Source: Krasilnikovia cinnamomea (GTDB lineage: Bacteria > Actinomycetota > Actinomycetes > Mycobacteriales > Micromonosporaceae). From it: 64,000 nt of DNA. Shown here piece after piece: positions 45,348-54,764 of this stretch (the stretch's first letter is position 1; the number at the start of each line of letters is the position of its first letter). The notes under the pieces were generated by a model. That model saw only the letters and a list, made by a program, of their open reading frames with translations. It was not told the origin of the DNA and made no database searches. Location: positions 2,170,001-2,234,000 of the forward strand of contig NZ_SHKY01000001.1 of NCBI RefSeq assembly GCF_004217545.1. The letters run 5' to 3'. The position numbers were made by a program, and so were the translations under genes.

Positions 45348-47396
45348 TCAGCCCGGGTCGGCCGCGTGTCTGCTGACGTAGACCGTGCTGCGGGCGTCCG
45401 CCCCGCCCGGGCGGGGCCGGGGGCGGGGACGTGGCCGCGCGCGGAGATCCCGGTCGTCGCCGGGCAGGGCCACGGCTTCCGGCCCGATCCCCTGCGCCGG
45501 GGCGTACCCCGAGGGCCGACCGATGCCGGGCGTACGCCCGAACCCCCGCGCCGGGCCGAGACCCTGCACCGGCGCCACACCCAGACCCGACGGTGCGCCG
45601 AAGTCCCGGGGCCGCCCGAACCCGGGCGCCGGAACCGATGCGGAGCCCGGCATCCGGACGGAGCCCCGAGGCGGCCCCGTACGGCGCGCCGACCCACCCG
45701 GGCCGAAACGCGGCTCGCGTTCCGGCGCCCCGAACCGGTCAACCACCGGATCGCCCACCGGACCCGGCGAACGGCGCTGCGGACCGGCCGGGGGCCAGCC
45801 GTACGGCTCGGGCACCTCGTCCACACCGGAGTCGCCCCAGACCGTGTCGTCGCGCGCGGAACCCCAGAGGATCCCCGAGCCACTGTCGCGCGCCGGGGCG
45901 AACCGCGGCTGCTCGGTGCCGGCCGGTGGCCAGGTCGGCACGACAGTCGTCAGGTCGGACACCGGCGGCAGGTCGAACCCGGTCACCGGCTCGTACGGCG
46001 GGGCGGCGGGCAGCCGCTCGACCGGCACCGGCCACCCGTACCCGCTGGCGGAGGGCTCCACGTACGGGCCGTCCGGGGCCGGAGTCCAGTACGCCCCGGC
46101 GGTGTCGACCTCGGGCAGCTCCCGGTATTCGGGGCGCACCCAGCCCTCCACCCGGTCGCCGTAGCGCTGGTCGGAGCGGTCCGCGGGCCACCCGCGCGGC
46201 GCCGGCGCGGCGGCCCGGTACGGCGAGCGCGATTCCGGATCCTGAGCCGTACCGGCCCGATCGAACTCACCCCGGCCGAGTCCCACCCCCGCGCCGGACG
46301 GTGCTCCCCCTCCGGCCGCATCGTCGTCCAACAGCGTCGCGGCAAGCCCGCCGACGCCGCCCATGGCTCCGGAACCACCGGTGCCGTCCGCGTCCGGCGT
46401 GGAGCCGGCGAATCCCGGATCGGCCGGTTCGTCAGCGCCCGGGCCGGTGCTGGAGAAGTCCATCGGCACGCGCGGATCGTCCCGGTCGCCGAATCCGGAC
46501 GGGTCGTCCGGGCGCGGCTCGCTGACACCGTCGTACGGATCCGTCCGTCCGTGGTCCGGGTCGCCCGGATCCAGCGCCTCGAACGGGTCGTCGCCGTCGC
46601 GCTCCGGTGCTCCGTCGTCGGCCAGGCCGAGGGAGGCCAGCACGTACTGGGAGTCCTCGTCCTCGTCGCGGCGGCGGCGCCGCTCCGCCGCCCCGGTGCT
46701 GCCCCGCCGCCGCCGGAAACGCCGCGAGCCGGGCTCGTCCACGATGTCATCGGCGAGGTCCGCGTCGGCCGCCACAGCGGATGCGGGCTCGGCCGCGCCC
46801 GCGACGACCGGCACGGAACGCACCACGGCACCGGCGTCGGGGTCCGGATCGAGCCACATGGTCCGGCGTTCGCCGCCCCGCGCGCCACGACGCTCCTTCG
46901 CCGGGTGTCCCGGCTCGGCGCCGTCGGCGTACCCGGCGGCCGCGGTGTCGATGCGGGCCGAGCCGTCGGCCCGGGCCCGGGTGCGGGTCGCCGCCGGGAC
47001 GCGCCCCCGGGAGCGGCGCGCGGGGGCGCCGATCGCCGGGGCCGCCTCGTCCGCGGACCGGGGGCGCTGGCCGCCGCCACGGACCGGCCGGCCGGGATGC
47101 CCGCCCGGCGCGTCCCACCCGCCACGCCCGTCCCCGTGCGGCTCGGCGGCCCAGGGGTCGTCCGGCGAGGCGGACGGAAGCTCGGCCGCCCAGGGGCCGT
47201 CCGGCGAGGCGGGGGGCAGTTGCGCGGCCCAGGGACCGTCCACCGGGGCGGCGGGCAGTTGCGCCCGACGGTTCGCCGCGGCCGTGCGGGCCTGCCGCCG
47301 TTTCCGGCCGCCGAACACTACGGCCCGGAACGCGACCAGCAGGACCAGCCCCACGCAGATCAGGGCGATGCCGGTAACGGTCATCCAGTTCGTCAC
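45348..47396 (-). CDS. large low-complexity membrane-anchored protein, unknown function
   Basis: A 682-residue protein. The first 25 residues are one membrane helix (WMTVTGIALICVGLVLLVAFR), then a basic stretch and about 600 residues of Asp/Pro/Gly/Arg-rich sequence, with PWAAQLPPASPDG-type repeats (about 55-85), Asp-Glu clusters (DEDEDSQYVLASLGL), and a Gly/Pro/Arg tail ending in VYVSRHAADPG. No domain is recognised. The GTG at 47396 puts the helix near the N-terminus; an upstream GTG (47435) is also open. Divergent from accD. Confidence 0.6.
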   Translation of the reverse strand: MTNWMTVTGIALICVGLVLLVAFRAVVFGGRKRRQARTAAANRRAQLPAAPVDGPWAAQLPPASPDGPWAAELPSASPDDPWAAEPHGDGRGGWDAPGGHPGRPVRGGGQRPRSADEAAPAIGAPARRSRGRVPAATRTRARADGSARIDTAAAGYADGAEPGHPAKERRGARGGERRTMWLDPDPDAGAVVRSVPVVAGAAEPASAVAADADLADDIVDEPGSRRFRRRRGSTGAAERRRRRDEDEDSQYVLASLGLADDGAPERDGDDPFEALDPGDPDHGRTDPYDGVSEPRPDDPSGFGDRDDPRVPMDFSSTGPGADEPADPGFAGSTPDADGTGGSGAMGGVGGLAATLLDDDAAGGGAPSGAGVGLGRGEFDRAGTAQDPESRSPYRAAAPAPRGWPADRSDQRYGDRVEGWVRPEYRELPEVDTAGAYWTPAPDGPYVEPSASGYGWPVPVERLPAAPPYEPVTGFDLPPVSDLTTVVPTWPPAGTEQPRFAPARDSGSGILWGSARDDTVWGDSGVDEVPEPYGWPPAGPQRRSPGPVGDPVVDRFGAPEREPRFGPGGSARRTGPPRGSVRMPGSASVPAPGFGRPRDFGAPSGLGVAPVQGLGPARGFGRTPGIGRPSGYAPAQGIGPEAVALPGDDRDLRARPRPRPRPRPGGADARSTVYVSRHAADPG

Positions 47397-47530
47397 GGGG
47401 GAAGTAACGAATGGGGTATTGAGTGCGAAACGCACCCGTAGCGACGCCCCGCGTGTGGCTGACTACGATCACGGCGAGCGGCAACCCACGGCGACGACGG
47501 CGTGGCGGAGAGAGCGCGAGGACGGTACCC

Positions 47531-49117
47531 GTGACCACCCAGCAGGACGCGACCAGGACCGACATCCACACCACCGCAGGCAAGCTGGCCGACCTGGACC
47601 GCCGGGTCGAGGAGGCGGTGCACGCCGGCTCCGCGCGGGCCGTGGAGAAGCAGCACGCCCGCGGCAAGAAGACCGCCCGCGAACGGATCGCGATGCTGCT
47701 CGACGAGGGCTCCTTCGTGGAACTCGACGAACTCGCCCGGCACCGCTCGACCAACTTCGGCCTGGACTCCAACCGCCCGTACGGCGATGGCGTGGTCACC
47801 GGCTACGGCACTGTCGACGGCCGCCAGGTGTGCGTGTTCTCCCAGGACTTCACGGTCTTCGGCGGGTCGCTGGGCGAGGTCTTCGGCGAGAAGATCGTCA
47901 AGGTGCTGGACCTCGCCATGAAGATCGGCTGCCCGATCATCGGCATCAACGACTCCGGCGGCGCCCGCATCCAGGAGGGCGTCGTCGCCCTCGGCCTGTA
48001 CGCCGACATCTTCTTCCGCAACGTCCGGGCCAGCGGCGTCATCCCGCAGATCTCCCTGATCATGGGCCCGTGCGCGGGCGGCGCGGTGTACTCCCCCGCG
48101 ATCACCGACTTCACCGTGATGGTCGACCAGACCTCCCACATGTTCATCACCGGACCGGACGTCATCCGCACGGTCACCGGCGAGGACGTCGGCATGGAGG
48201 AACTCGGCGGCGCCCGCACCCACAACACCCGCAGCGGCAACGCCCACTACCTCGCCAGCGACGAGGACGACGCGATCGACTACGTGCGCGCGCTCCTGTC
48301 GTACCTGCCTAGCAACAACCTGGACGAACCGACCACCTTCGACGATCCCGCGGACCTGGAGCCCAACGAAGCCGATCTGGCCCTGGACACCCTCATCCCG
48401 GACTCGGCGAACCAGCCGTATGACATCCGCAAGGTCGTCGAGGCCGTCGTCGACGACTTCCTCGAGGTCCAGCCGCTGTACGCGCAGAACATCGTGGTCG
48501 GCTTCGGCCGCGTCGAGGGCCGCCCCGTCGGCGTCGTCGCGAACCAGCCCATGCACTTCGCGGGCACCCTCGACATCGCGGCCTCCGAGAAGGCGGCCCG
48601 GTTCGTGCGGACCTGCGACGCCTTCAACATCCCGGTGCTCACGTTCGTGGACGTTCCCGGCTTCCTGCCCGGCACCGGCCAGGAGTGGGAGGGCATCATC
48701 CGGCGCGGGGCCAAGCTCATTTATGCGTACGCGGAGGCCACCGTCGGCAAGGTCACCGTCATCACCCGCAAGGCGTACGGCGGTGCGTACGACGTCATGG
48801 GTTCCAAGCACCTGGGCGCCGACATGAACTTCGCGTGGCCCACCGCGCAGATCGCGGTCATGGGCGCGCAGGGCGCGGTGAACATCCTCTACCGCAGCGA
48901 GCTGGCCGCGGCCGAGGACCCGGTGGCGACGCGGGCACAGCTGATCGAGGAGTACGAGGACACGCTGGCCAACCCGTACATCGCGGCGGAACGCGGCTAC
49001 GTGGACGCGGTGATCTCCCCGTCGCAGACCAGGGCGCAGGTGACCCGGGCGCTGCGGATGCTGCGCAGCAAGCGGGAGACGCTGCCCCCGAAGAAGCACG
49101 GCAACATCCCGCTGTAG
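47531..49117 (+). CDS. accD5: acyl-CoA (propionyl/acetyl) carboxylase beta subunit
   Basis: A 528-residue carboxyltransferase subunit. Crotonase-like N- and C-domains are seen: [18 protein letters not shown], the oxyanion segments [10 protein letters not shown] and [12 protein letters not shown] in the first, and [24 protein letters not shown] with [18 protein letters not shown] in the second. It transfers CO2 from biotin to propionyl-CoA (or acetyl-CoA), feeding lipid or polyketide synthesis. GTG start with GAGGAC upstream. Partners accE, accA3 and birA lie in this window, separated by other genes. Confidence 0.95.
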   Translation: MTTQQDATRTDIHTTAGKLADLDRRVEEAVHAGSARAVEKQHARGKKTARERIAMLLDEGSFVELDELARHRSTNFGLDSNRPYGDGVVTGYGTVDGRQVCVFSQDFTVFGGSLGEVFGEKIVKVLDLAMKIGCPIIGINDSGGARIQEGVVALGLYADIFFRNVRASGVIPQISLIMGPCAGGAVYSPAITDFTVMVDQTSHMFITGPDVIRTVTGEDVGMEELGGARTHNTRSGNAHYLASDEDDAIDYVRALLSYLPSNNLDEPTTFDDPADLEPNEADLALDTLIPDSANQPYDIRKVVEAVVDDFLEVQPLYAQNIVVGFGRVEGRPVGVVANQPMHFAGTLDIAASEKAARFVRTCDAFNIPVLTFVDVPGFLPGTGQEWEGIIRRGAKLIYAYAEATVGKVTVITRKAYGGAYDVMGSKHLGADMNFAWPTAQIAVMGAQGAVNILYRSELAAAEDPVATRAQLIEEYEDTLANPYIAAERGYVDAVISPSQTRAQVTRALRMLRSKRETLPPKKHGNIPL

Positions 49118-49158
49118 GGGTCATTGCGGGCCCGCTTCTTGGGCCTGCTCACCGTCGT

Positions 49159-49203
49159 GCCCGTGTCAGGGCGTTCGGGGCGCCCGTGTCAGGGCGTCGG
49201 GGC
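49159..49203. repeat. 22/23-bp imperfect tandem duplication at the accD/M50 junction
   Basis: GCCCGTGTCAGGGCGTTCGG plus GGC (49159-49181) is followed directly by the same sequence minus one T (49182-49203). The minus-strand stop of the M50-like gene (49189-49191) lies in the second copy. Confidence 0.92.
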
Positions 49204-49932
49204 GCCCAGGTCCGGCAGCCACTGGCCCGCCAGCAGGAACGCGCCAGCCACCAGCACCACGAGGTTGACCAGCCCGAACGTACCCACCCAGAACAGTGCT
49301 GGCAGGTGGGTGAGGTGCGCGAGCTGGTCCGCGTCGGACTCCGGCATCCGGCCCCGGCTCCGCAGCTTCTGCAGCTCCCCGACCGGCCGCAGCCCACCGA
49401 TCAGCAGGAACCACACCCCGGTGTACGCGAACGCGGCCTGCACCTGCGGGGTCGCGTACCAGGAGACCACGACGACGATCGCGCCCGTGACCAGCAGCGA
49501 CACCGCGCCGAAGGCGTTGCGGATGTTGATCAGCGTGAGCAGCAGCAGGACGACCGCCAGCCACAACAGCAGGGTGATGCGGTTACCGCCGAGCAGCCAG
49601 GCGCCCAGCAGCCCGACCAGCGACGGCGCGAGGTAGCCCGCCAACAGCGTCAGGATCATCCCCGGGCCGGTCGGCCGCCCCGCCGACAGGGTCAACCCGG
49701 AAGTGTCGAACTCCAGCCGGATGCCCCGCAGCTTGCGCCCGGTGAGCAGCGCCGCCAGGGCGTGCCCGCCCTCGTGCGCGATGGTGACCGCGTTGCGCGC
49801 GATCCGCCACAGCGGCCGTACCGCCACCACCACGAACGCCAGCAGCACGGTGACCAGCACCAGCAGCGCAGGCGGGTCGGGCTGGGCGCCGAACAGCTTG
49901 TCCCACAGGTCTGTCAGTCCATCGGTCGACAC
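49189..49932 (-). CDS. M50-family-like membrane metalloprotease
   Basis: A 247-residue membrane protein with HExxH-type zinc motif in AVTIAHEGGHALAALLTGRK and about six membrane segments. Features of the actinobacterial M50B-like class (FDTSGLTLSAGRPTGPG, then LLAGYLAPSLVGLLGAWLL) are present; the third zinc ligand would be in the NIRNAFG-type region. It may take part in regulated intramembrane proteolysis, but no anti-sigma partner is next to it. GTG start with TACGCT upstream. Confidence 0.78.
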   Translation of the reverse strand: MSTDGLTDLWDKLFGAQPDPPALLVLVTVLLAFVVVAVRPLWRIARNAVTIAHEGGHALAALLTGRKLRGIRLEFDTSGLTLSAGRPTGPGMILTLLAGYLAPSLVGLLGAWLLGGNRITLLLWLAVVLLLLTLINIRNAFGAVSLLVTGAIVVVVSWYATPQVQAAFAYTGVWFLLIGGLRPVGELQKLRSRGRMPESDADQLAHLTHLPALFWVGTFGLVNLVVLVAGAFLLAGQWLPDLGAPTP

Positions 49933-49974
49933 AGCCCGGCAGCGTAGTCGATCAGCGCCCCCAAGCCCGGCCGC

Positions 49975-52900
49975 TCACGACGCCGGTTTGAACCCCTTGA
50001 GCATGATCTGCATCTCCTGGCTGGCCGAACCCCAGTCCTCGGGCACCGCGTACATGCCGATGCTGTACGCCTGGTCCGGGCTGGACAGGAAGTTGCGCTT
50101 CCACACGTGCTGCCGGTTGTTGCTGCTGGTGGTGTAGAAGAACTCCCAGTCGGCGGCCTTGTAGAAGTACTTCACGGCCTCCAGCCGGACCGGATCGTAG
50201 TCGCGGTACTTCGAGTTGCGCCGGGCCTGCTCCTGCTCCTTCGAGTCGGCCAGCGGGTCCGGCTGCGGCTGGTCCGTCTGATCGATGATCAGGAGACGGT
50301 TGTCCCACCGTACGTGCAGCTCGCGGCCCGGATGCGAGATGTCGGCGTCCCCCGGCAGCGGGATGGAGAAGCCCGACCTGTCCCGGTAGACGCGCCAGCC
50401 CGCGGGCAGGGCGGCATTGGTCTGCGGCGCACTGGTCTGCGGCGCGCTCGGCTTCGTCGCCGGAGGTTGGGGCGCCGAAGCCGCCGGCTGGCTCGGTGTC
50501 GGCGCCGGAACCGCCGGTGCCGAGGCGGCCGCGCTCGGGGTGTTGCCGGCCTTGTGCGCGTCGCCGGTGGCCTTGTTGGCGTCGCCTCCGCCGGCGGCCA
50601 TCCGCACGATCAGCACCAGGACCAGGACCAGCGCGAGCAGGATCGCGACGCCGATGGCCGTCTGCCGCCGGGTCAGCGTCGTCCCGAACACGGTGACGCC
50701 CCTGCGGCCGGACGACGGGTCCCGCACCGGCATCGGCTGCCACGCGGGCCGGCCGGAACCGGCCGAGGCACCACCGAACGACCGTCCAGCTCCCGACCCG
50801 CCCTGGGCGAGCAGCTTCGTGGCGTCCACGCCCGCAGCTGTCGTCCTGCCGCGCCGGCCGATGCCGGTGCGACCGGCGCTGCCCGGATGGTCCGTGGCGG
50901 GCCGAGCCAGCGGCACGCCCACCGTGGATGGAGCCGGGGCAACCTTCGTGGTCAAGTCCCTGTCGGCGCCCGCGCTCGCCGCCGCCGCAGGACCGGCGGA
51001 CTGGCTCGCCTCGGTGAGGTCACCGGACTCCGGGCCCGTCTGGGCGGGAGCTTCGCCCACCGGCGCGCCGGTTCCGGCAGCCCTGGCGCCTCGGTCCGGC
51101 GCGGCCGCTGTGCTGACGGCGTCGCCCGCTTCGGCTGCTCCAGCGGCTGGCGCCTGCCCGGTCGGGGCCGTGGAGGGCTTCGTCTCGGCCGCGTTCCGGT
51201 TCTTGCCCGATGCCGTCGCCGGAGTGGGCGTCGTACTGGTGGCGTTCGTGGTCGGGGTGCTCCCCGCCGCAGCGGTGGCCGACGACTTCTGAGCGCCGTC
51301 ACGTGCTGCCGTCGCGGGCGCGGCGGCTTCCGTTCCTCCCCCTTCGACCGTGGATCCCGGCGTGGGGTCGCTGGTCGCGGACGCCTTCGCGGTACCCGGC
51401 GACGGGGTGCCGGCCGGTGAGGTGGACGCCGTACCTGTCTTCGCCGTTGCGGTGTTACGGCCTCGCGCCTTCTTGCGTGAGGCCTTGCTGCTCGATCCGG
51501 CACCCGCCCGGACGCCGACCGTGGGCTTGGCGCCGGTCTTGGGCTTCGTGGCCGATGGGCGGGGATCCGCAGCGGGCTGTGCCGGGGCGGACTCGTCCGC
51601 CGACGGTGCCGTTTGCCCCTCGTCACCTTCGGGCTTGGTGGGGCCGTCGACGGCGATGAGTTCGGTCTTGCCACCGGCGACGTTCGTGTTCCCGCTGGCG
51701 GCTTGGGGATTCTCTGCGGCCTGGGAGCGCCGGGACGCGGGGGCCGCGCTTCCGGCAGCGTTCGTACCTCCGGGGGAGTCTGGCTTGCTCTGGGCCTGGG
51801 CTTTCGCGGTCTGAGTCTTCGCGGCCTGGGTTTCGGCCTTCGCGGGCTGAGTTTCGGCCTTCGCGGCCTGGGTCTTCGCGGGCTGAGTTTCGGCCTTCGC
51901 GGCCTGGGCTTCGGCCTTCGCGGGCTGGGCTTTCACGGCCTGGGCTTTCGCGGGCTGGGTTCCGGCGGTCGCGGGGTGGGTTCCGGCGGTCGCGGGGTGG
52001 GTTCCGGCGGTCGCGGGGTGGGTTCCGGCGGTCGCGGGGTGGGTTCCGGCGGTCGCGGCCTTCGCCGTCTGGGCCTCGGCGGTCGCTTCGATCGCGTCGG
52101 CGGCCTCGGTGTCGGTCGCATCGGCCGCGTCGGAGTGCACCTCCGGTTGATGGGTGGACGCCTCGGTCTGTCCCTCGTGCTCGGGCTGCGCGACCTCGGC
52201 GGATGCCCCGGCATCGCCCTGCGGCGCGGCCGTCTCTGACTCCTGGCCAGGCTCCGCCCGGTCCGCTGGCGGCGATGGCTCGATGTCGCCAACGGGCTCG
52301 ATTTCGCCAACAGGTCGGGGTGGAGTGGGTACCGCCGTCTCGCCGCCGGCCGACCGGGGCGGGGCGGGGGGTGCCGCCGTCTCGCCGCCGCCCGGCCGGG
52401 GCGCAGCCGGCACTGCTGTCTCGGCGCCACTTGGCCTGGGCGCGGCAGGCACCGCGGTCTCGCCGCCTGGGCGCGGTGGCGCAGGCATTTCGATGCGGGC
52501 TGCGGCCCGGCGACGGTGGGCCGCGATCTGGTCTGCCGTCAACGCTGCGCCGGAACGGGACCCGCGAATGGTCTCGTCGGCGGCGGGACCCGTTCCGGGC
52601 GGCGCGCTGCCCGCGGGTGGGGGCGGTGGCGTTGCCGTACCGGATGATGTCCGGCCCGGACGCCCGCCGTCGCGGACCGGCGGGGTGTCCACCCGGGTGG
52701 CGTCGAGGCGGGGCCCGGCCGCCTTGGGCTGGTCGATGCGGGTGGGCGTGTCGGGCATCTGCCGACGCCCGACCGTGGCCTTGCCCGGCGTGAAGACCGG
52801 GCGCCCGTCAGCGGCCGGCGTGACCGGAGCACGACCCGGTGTCACAGGCGGACGGCCTGGTGACGCCGGTGGCAGCGCCGGGGAAACCGGGGGCTGGCCG

Positions 52901-53922
52901 GGCGAAGCCGGGGGGCGCGCCGGTGACATCGGTGGGCGGGCCGGGGATACCGGCGGGCGCGGACCCGGTACGACCGGCGCCGAGCCCGTCGCCGTGAAGC
53001 CGGTGCCCGGCACGACCGGCGGGCCGAACGACGGCGCGGAGCGGTCCCGGCCGGCCCCGGGCCGCCGCATCGTCGGACTCATCGGGAACGACAGCTTCGA
53101 CCGGCGTCCCGTGGCGCGCAGGAGCAGACGCTCCGCCTCGTCGGCGTTGATCCGGTGGCTCGGATCCTTGCGCAACAGGCCGTTGAGGACCGGCTTGAGC
53201 GGGCCCGCGTTGCGGGCGGGCGGCGGATTCTCCGTGGCCAGTGCCGCCAGGGTGGCGATCGCCGACGACCGCGCGAACGGGGACTGACCCTCGACCGCAG
53301 CGTACAGCGTCGCGCCGAGCGACCACAGGTCCGCGGCAGGCCCGGCCGTGCCGTCCCGTGCGCGCTCCGGCGCGATGTACGCGGGCGAGCCCAGCACCAA
53401 GCCCGTCCGGGTGACATTCGGGTCGCCGGGAACCGTGGCCAGGCCGAAGTCCGTCAGCACGACACGGCCGTCCTCGCCGAGCAGCACGTTGCCCGGCTTG
53501 ACGTCACGGTGCACCACGCCCGCCCGGTGGGCCGCACGCAACGCATTGAGCATGCCGAGACCCATCTCGGCCGCGCGCACCGCCGGGAACGGGCCGTCGC
53601 TGGCGAGAATGTCCTGCAAGGAGCGCGACGGCACGTACTCCATGACGATCCACGGATCGGCATCCGTACGCAGCACGTCGAAGACGCGAACCACGTTGAT
53701 GTTGTTGAGCCGGGCGATCGCGCGGGCCTCGCGCAGCGACCGTTCCCGCATCTCCCGCCGCTCGTCGACCGTCAGGCCGGGAGGCGGGACGAGCTCCTTG
53801 ATGGCCACGTCACGGTGCAGCACGACATCGACCGCACGCCAGACACGACCCATCCCGCCCTGACCGAGTGGCGCAACGAGGCGATAACGGTCAGCGACTA
53901 CGAGCGGGGGAGAAGAAGACAT
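49975..53922 (-). CDS. receptor-type serine/threonine protein kinase with very long repeat linker
   Basis: A 1315-residue kinase. The N-terminal PknB-like catalytic domain (about 1-270) has the Gly loop LGQGGMGRVW, Lys42, HRDVKPGN (Asp140) and TDFG (Asp158). Then come about 800 residues of Pro/Ala/Thr-rich linker (repeats of the RPPVSPA kind, and THPATAG heptads), one membrane helix (about 1085-1105) and a folded extracytoplasmic domain (about 1172-1315) with GWRVYRDRSGFSIPLP and DWEFFYTTSSNN. TATTTT ends 7 nt before the ATG chosen. It would sense an external cue. Confidence 0.9.
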   Translation of the reverse strand: MSSSPPLVVADRYRLVAPLGQGGMGRVWRAVDVVLHRDVAIKELVPPPGLTVDERREMRERSLREARAIARLNNINVVRVFDVLRTDADPWIVMEYVPSRSLQDILASDGPFPAVRAAEMGLGMLNALRAAHRAGVVHRDVKPGNVLLGEDGRVVLTDFGLATVPGDPNVTRTGLVLGSPAYIAPERARDGTAGPAADLWSLGATLYAAVEGQSPFARSSAIATLAALATENPPPARNAGPLKPVLNGLLRKDPSHRINADEAERLLLRATGRRSKLSFPMSPTMRRPGAGRDRSAPSFGPPVVPGTGFTATGSAPVVPGPRPPVSPARPPMSPARPPASPGQPPVSPALPPASPGRPPVTPGRAPVTPAADGRPVFTPGKATVGRRQMPDTPTRIDQPKAAGPRLDATRVDTPPVRDGGRPGRTSSGTATPPPPPAGSAPPGTGPAADETIRGSRSGAALTADQIAAHRRRAAARIEMPAPPRPGGETAVPAAPRPSGAETAVPAAPRPGGGETAAPPAPPRSAGGETAVPTPPRPVGEIEPVGDIEPSPPADRAEPGQESETAAPQGDAGASAEVAQPEHEGQTEASTHQPEVHSDAADATDTEAADAIEATAEAQTAKAATAGTHPATAGTHPATAGTHPATAGTHPATAGTQPAKAQAVKAQPAKAEAQAAKAETQPAKTQAAKAETQPAKAETQAAKTQTAKAQAQSKPDSPGGTNAAGSAAPASRRSQAAENPQAASGNTNVAGGKTELIAVDGPTKPEGDEGQTAPSADESAPAQPAADPRPSATKPKTGAKPTVGVRAGAGSSSKASRKKARGRNTATAKTGTASTSPAGTPSPGTAKASATSDPTPGSTVEGGGTEAAAPATAARDGAQKSSATAAAGSTPTTNATSTTPTPATASGKNRNAAETKPSTAPTGQAPAAGAAEAGDAVSTAAAPDRGARAAGTGAPVGEAPAQTGPESGDLTEASQSAGPAAAASAGADRDLTTKVAPAPSTVGVPLARPATDHPGSAGRTGIGRRGRTTAAGVDATKLLAQGGSGAGRSFGGASAGSGRPAWQPMPVRDPSSGRRGVTVFGTTLTRRQTAIGVAILLALVLVLVLIVRMAAGGGDANKATGDAHKAGNTPSAAASAPAVPAPTPSQPAASAPQPPATKPSAPQTSAPQTNAALPAGWRVYRDRSGFSIPLPGDADISHPGRELHVRWDNRLLIIDQTDQPQPDPLADSKEQEQARRNSKYRDYDPVRLEAVKYFYKAADWEFFYTTSSNNRQHVWKRNFLSSPDQAYSIGMYAVPEDWGSASQEMQIMLKGFKPAS
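51957..52059 (-). repeat. 21-bp coding tandem repeat in the kinase linker, about 4.9 copies
   Basis: Units of GGGTTCCGGCGGTCGCGGGG plus T start at 51957 and encode a seven-residue Thr-His-Pro-Ala-Thr-Ala-Gly repeat on the minus strand. Adjacent sequence (51800-51957) holds further degenerate Lys/Ala/Gln repeats. Confidence 0.92.
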
Positions 53923-54023
53923 CACGCAGAAAATACCCGGTGCTGTCGAGCCGCAGCTAATTGATCAGCAGTCCGTGGGACGTGTGTCACCGTCCGCCCA
54001 CACCGGCGTCGTAAGCTGCGTCG

Positions 54024-54221
54024 ATGGACCCTGAAACCAAGTTCAGCGTCGTCCGTGGTACGCCGACCGCCGAGGAGGTCGCCGCGCTCGTCGGCGCCCT
54101 GGTCAGCCGGACGGCGACCTCGGGCGCCCCGACGCCCCCGCCGCGCATGAGTGCCTGGGTGCGCAGCGCCCGCCCGGCGGGCCGGCCCGGTTCATGGCGG
54201 GATTCCGGTTTGCCCCGATAG
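54024..54221 (+). CDS. accE: acyl-CoA carboxylase epsilon subunit
   Basis: A 65-residue protein matching the AccE family end to end: VVRGTPTAEEVAALVGALVS at the start and the closing W-x-x-x-x-R with GSWRDSGLPR. It stabilises the AccA-AccD complex in Streptomyces and Mycobacterium. TAAGCT ends 6 nt before the ATG. It lies 4.9 kb from accD, behind the divergently read kinase, whereas these two genes normally adjoin. Confidence 0.9.
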   Translation: MDPETKFSVVRGTPTAEEVAALVGALVSRTATSGAPTPPPRMSAWVRSARPAGRPGSWRDSGLPR

Positions 54222-54350
54222 CACGGATCAGCAGCTCTCGCTGCGCTACGGTCACGCCGATCGTCCACTGCGTTTCGTCCGGCCCCCCACGACGTCGCGT
54301 CACCGACTACTCTTCCGAGAGATCTCGCACTCTCGGGGGAGGGCTGATTC

Positions 54351-54764
54351 ATGATTCCTGAAGAGGACCGGCCGCCGGCATGGCTGGCCGACTACGGCGC
54401 CATCGAGGCCGACATCCAGGCGATGGAAGACTTTGCCACCGGGCTGGCCAAGGAGGTCGACTCCGGCTACGGCCCCCACCTCGACCTCGTCACCGCCTCG
54501 ATGCTCACCCCGCTGCCGGGGGCCCCGAACTTCCCGGAACTCCAGGCGTTCCTCACGCACCACCACGAGGTGCAGAGCGTGACGTACTCCAACACCTACA
54601 ACTTCCGCGACGGCACCGGCCAGTTCGCCGACGCAGCCAAGACCATCAGCCACGAGTATCGCGGTTCGGATGCCTTCTCCCGCGCCCGAGTCAACGACGT
54701 GGACAGGGCCTTTGACGCCGCCCAGCCCTCACCGGAGCTTGAGAACGGGACGGTGTTGCCCTGA
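54351..54764 (+). CDS. small protein, first gene of a secreted-protein/mycosin module
   Basis: A 137-residue protein. It starts RPPAWLADYGAIEADIQAMEDFATGLAKEVDSGY, a helical hairpin of the kind in ESX-type proteins, and continues QAFLTHHHEVQSVTYSNTYNFRDG then a helical end. No signal peptide or membrane helix. GGGGGAGGG precedes the ATG. Its stop overlaps the next start by one base (TGATG), so the pair is coupled. Not characterised; the ESX-like link rests on context and helix pattern. Confidence 0.65.
   Translation: MIPEEDRPPAWLADYGAIEADIQAMEDFATGLAKEVDSGYGPHLDLVTASMLTPLPGAPNFPELQAFLTHHHEVQSVTYSNTYNFRDGTGQFADAAKTISHEYRGSDAFSRARVNDVDRAFDAAQPSPELENGTVLP

Noticed and set aside
44463..47441. 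A 992-codon plus-strand open frame
   Set aside because: Antisense to birA and the low-complexity protein; composition is typical of a shadow frame and there is no ribosome site or domain.
51957..52059. 21-bp repeats considered as a regulatory or CRISPR-like array
   Set aside because: Contiguous units in frame within the kinase linker coding region; a protein heptad repeat.
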